From NCBI GenBank assembly GCA_017408535.1, contig JAFQUL010000156.1:1-6649 (forward strand): a stretch of DNA of 6,649 nucleotides, in the 5' to 3' direction. The translations under genes were made by a program, and so were the position numbers. Positions 5,938 to 6,649 of the stretch are shown piece by piece. Below the pieces are notes generated by a model. The model was given only the letters and a program-made list of their open reading frames with translations. It searched no databases and was not told the origin of the DNA. Position 1 is the first letter of the stretch, and every line of letters begins with the position of its first letter. The DNA is from Clostridia bacterium (lineage in GTDB: Bacteria > Bacillota > Clostridia > Oscillospirales > CAG-272).

Positions 5938-6649
5938 ATGAAGAAAATCAGATTTATAAAAGAACCCGGTTACATATACGACCTGCTCTGCATTTTTGCC
6001 CTGTATTTCAACGAGGAATATTGGGAGACGGTTTTTATTAACCGTCAAAAGGCGGCAGAGGATGTAAGCTTTTACAAAAAGGTGATCGAGGAATTCGGTC
6101 CGGTACCCGAGGAGCTGAGCATCTTTTTCTCACTTGAGGCGAAGGACAGAGCTAAGGTCTTCATGACGTCATATTACTATGACACGTACAGGCGTGAGCT
6201 GCTTAACGGCGAGTACGATATGCCTTTTCTTCAGCGAGAGCTTTCAGACTACGACAGGGTCGTTCGGAATATGCTTGAGCACTACTTCGGAGATGCATCG
6301 GCAGGGGTGTTTGATGAGGGCCACATCTCTATTAAAGCCGCCAATACCCTCATCCGTGAGTCAGGCTACAATGACCGCACGAAAAATGCGTTATATTCAT
6401 TTCTTATTGACCCCGTCGCCACGGTACAGCGGCTGATATATGAGCTGATAACCAAGGAGTATATCCTCTCAAAGCAATATGAAAAGCACGCCGCTGTTAT
6501 GGCTGTGCTTGAGAAGAATTTTGATATTGACTCAGTCGCAGAAAAACTGAAAAAGTGCTCTAACGTATCTATAGATCTGGACAGCTTTTCAGATATAGCC
6601 GTATCCTTCTGCTACAATAACAAAAATCATATATCGGCTCGTTACTACG
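5938..6649 (+). CDS. Protein of unrecognised family, possibly a regulator, 3' end beyond window
   Basis: The frame is open for 237 codons from ATG at 5938 to the window edge without a stop. GAGGTG lies 6 nt upstream and a near-consensus promoter lies immediately before that, so the gene is real and well expressed in principle. The visible protein is soluble-looking, rich in charged and aromatic residues (many Tyr, Phe, Glu, Lys), with no signal peptide, no membrane segment and no catalytic motif. It begins MKKIRFIKEPGYIYDLLCIF, and residues about 85-120 and 150-200 look like amphipathic helices. The overall pattern reminds me of clostridial proteins with a long helical N-terminal region followed by an ArsR-like winged helix, but that domain would lie outside the window and the assignment is a weak recollection, not seen here. 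The gene diverges from the AraC regulator and shares its control region. Confidence 0.85.
   Translation, partial: MKKIRFIKEPGYIYDLLCIFALYFNEEYWETVFINRQKAAEDVSFYKKVIEEFGPVPEELSIFFSLEAKDRAKVFMTSYYYDTYRRELLNGEYDMPFLQRELSDYDRVVRNMLEHYFGDASAGVFDEGHISIKAANTLIRESGYNDRTKNALYSFLIDPVATVQRLIYELITKEYILSKQYEKHAAVMAVLEKNFDIDSVAEKLKKCSNVSIDLDSFSDIAVSFCYNNKNHISARYY

Overview
This window looks like chromosome from a low-to-moderate GC member of the Firmicutes, most likely a Clostridia of the Ruminococcus/Oscillospiraceae kind. That placement is an inference from strong AGGAGG-type ribosome binding sites, TTGACA/TATAAT promoters with 17-bp spacers, a short lipoprotein signal peptide, paired ABC half-exporters and small Xre-type regulators. 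There are no rRNA or tRNA genes, no CRISPR array, and no transposase or phage genes.

Almost everything lies on the minus strand. Reading that strand downward from about 5805: a 303-aa AraC-family regulator (4685-5596), a 66-aa Xre/Cro-type HTH protein (4385-4585), then two ABC half-transporters each with a fused membrane domain and ATPase domain (2399-4234 and 582-2399, sharing one base at a TAATG junction), and last a lipoprotein (526 down to base 1, cut by the window edge). A near-consensus extended -10 promoter lies between the Xre gene and the first ABC gene (4284-4312). The exporter pair plus the lipoprotein therefore looks like its own operon, with the Xre protein the nearest candidate regulator.

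On the plus strand, a gene of unrecognised function (5938 to the end, cut off) diverges from the AraC gene. The 341-bp intergenic space (5597-5937) is AT-rich and dense in signals. It holds two tandem promoter candidates for the AraC gene, one near-perfect divergent promoter, a 13-bp palindrome over a -35 box, a central 10-bp palindrome, direct repeats, and a roughly 170-nt leader with possible attenuator-like folding and a small ORF ending in an ATGA overlap with the AraC start.

Taken together, this reads as an exporter module with nearby one-component regulators. The substrate cannot be read from the sequence. No peptide precursor, modification enzyme or C39 peptidase domain is visible, so drug or toxic-compound efflux and peptide export remain equally open. 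No clearly new system is demonstrated. The points most worth checking are the divergent control region, the AraC leader, the peptidase-like lipoprotein, and the unidentified plus-strand gene.
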